Assembly: GCF_012273895.1 (NCBI RefSeq) | Contig: NC_052121.1 | Span: 6,582,739-6,646,738 of the forward strand | DNA length: 64,000 bases | Origin: Zerene cesonia | Taxonomy: Eukaryota > Arthropoda > Insecta > Lepidoptera > Pieridae | Direction of reading: 5' to 3' | Shown: positions 63,201 to 64,000 of the stretch, in pieces | How the letters are laid out: the number at the start of each line of letters is the position of its first letter | Position numbering within the stretch: the stretch's first letter is position 1 | Position numbers and translations under genes: made by a program | The notes under the pieces: model-generated | Seen by the model: the letters and a program-made list of their open reading frames with translations, nothing else | The model's database searches: none | Told to the model about the DNA's origin: nothing

Positions 63201-64000
63201 ATCTTAAATGCATAAGTTTGTTTTAATACCGAAATTCACCTCTATAAACTTATTCACAAAAATAGGACGTATTTGATTACATTAATATTCAATTACATTT
63301 TTATTTATGCTTTAAACACCTCTTTCACTCTGAACTTTCATTTTGTGCTTTAAATGTTTATTTGTAGTTTCAAATATTTCATATTTTTAGTTCATTATAG
63401 TATTACGGATACATTAAAATACATACCTAGTTACATTAAAATTGAATCGAAACATTAATCGTAGGTACAGATGTTCCTTAAAAAAGTTGACTACTTTAAT
63501 TCATTACCTACTGAACCAATTTCAGAGATTGCGTTCAGTTCATTCCCTCGTGTATTTAAACATATAACTTTATACCTTCATACACAACCTTTCATTGACT
63601 GATGGCTGATACGATTTGCAACGGATGCTCCATAAAGCTTATTATGCTAATCCTATGTTTGTAGGGCACGCTATATTGAGTTTAATATCGCCATCGAGTT
63701 TGACCGCCTCCTTGACTGCACGTTTATATTACTACGAGTTTCTAGGTTATTGGAATTTCCAGAAACTAAATATACTTGATCCCGACTAAATAGAGGGCAC
63801 TTGTTATGACAACTATTTGAGTTGATTATAGGAGTTCGTGATTAATGAAGGATAAAACATACCTACAAACGTATTTAGTGTAATAGAAGTTAAAAGTGTG
63901 TTTTTGTGTCTTCTGAAAAAAATTTGGTTGGTAACACAGGTTTGTTCTTAAGAATAAAAAAGGAAATTCACAAATGTATCAAATAAATACATGAAAAAGA
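63201..64000. other. Intronic sequence to the right edge, nothing recognised
   Basis: AT-rich with no recognised feature. Confidence 0.3.

Larger units (their letters stand above)
14069..64000 (+). other. Very long intron of the Musashi-family gene (continues past the right edge)
   Basis: Exon 2 ends at a donor at 14069 in the middle of RRM1, and no segment encoding the next RRM residues (ESLR...Y..YG, RRSRGFGFVTF) was recognised up to the window end. The remaining 49.9 kb is therefore most simply a single intron. It is AT-rich, with repeats and small GC-rich islands listed separately. A short exon of under about 90 bp could have escaped reading by eye, so 'one intron' is inference. Confidence 0.55.

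Noticed and set aside
1..64000. CRISPR array, operon, phage or other prokaryotic system
   Set aside because: No regularly spaced direct repeats or clustered intronless genes; intron-exon structure and repeats are those of an insect nuclear genome.

Overview
The window is eukaryotic and AT-rich, with GT-AG introns. It carries interspersed repeats typical of moths and butterflies: a tRNA-headed SINE ending in a GATGATGATGA-type tail, 'accgacttcaaaa...ggag' fragments and RTE-like 3' tails. The protein sequences are insect-like. I read it as a lepidopteran nuclear chromosome segment; the species cannot be told from sequence alone.

Layout. (1) 1-658, minus strand: the first coding exon of cytosolic NADP-dependent isocitrate dehydrogenase. 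It continues past the left edge and its 5' leader is interrupted by an intron. (2) 3325-8537, plus strand: a complete nine-exon gene for a DNTTIP1 (TdIF1) homologue, the dimerising, DNA-binding scaffold of the MiDAC histone deacetylase complex. The conserved part matches vertebrate DNTTIP1 in length and order (about 330 residues). It is followed by a C-terminal extension of about 475 residues, containing an acidic block packed with SUMO-acceptor-like psi-K-x-E motifs and then a long Ser/Thr/Asn/Gly-rich tail. (3) 8538-13494: intergenic AT-rich DNA with SINE and other repeat relics. (4) 13495-14068, plus strand: a GC/CpG-rich leader and the first two coding exons of a Musashi-family RNA-binding protein (Rbp6/Musashi type), which stop just inside RRM1. 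(5) 14069-64000: apparently the interior of one very long intron of that gene, at least 49.9 kb. It holds old transposon fragments, one well-preserved SINE with target-site duplication, a LINE ORF2 C-terminal relic, small GC-rich islands, and a 1000-N assembly gap (48279-49278) flanked by strong palindromes. I found no further credible multi-exon gene there.

The IDH and DNTTIP1 genes are head to head and may share the 2343-3324 interval as a promoter region. There is no operon, CRISPR array or prokaryote-type system. The most interesting unexplained items are the psi-K-x-E array in the DNTTIP1 extension, the pair of competing splice acceptors 8 nt apart that decide whether the tail is made, and a decayed duplicate of that tail's exon lying exactly 250 bp downstream of the original.
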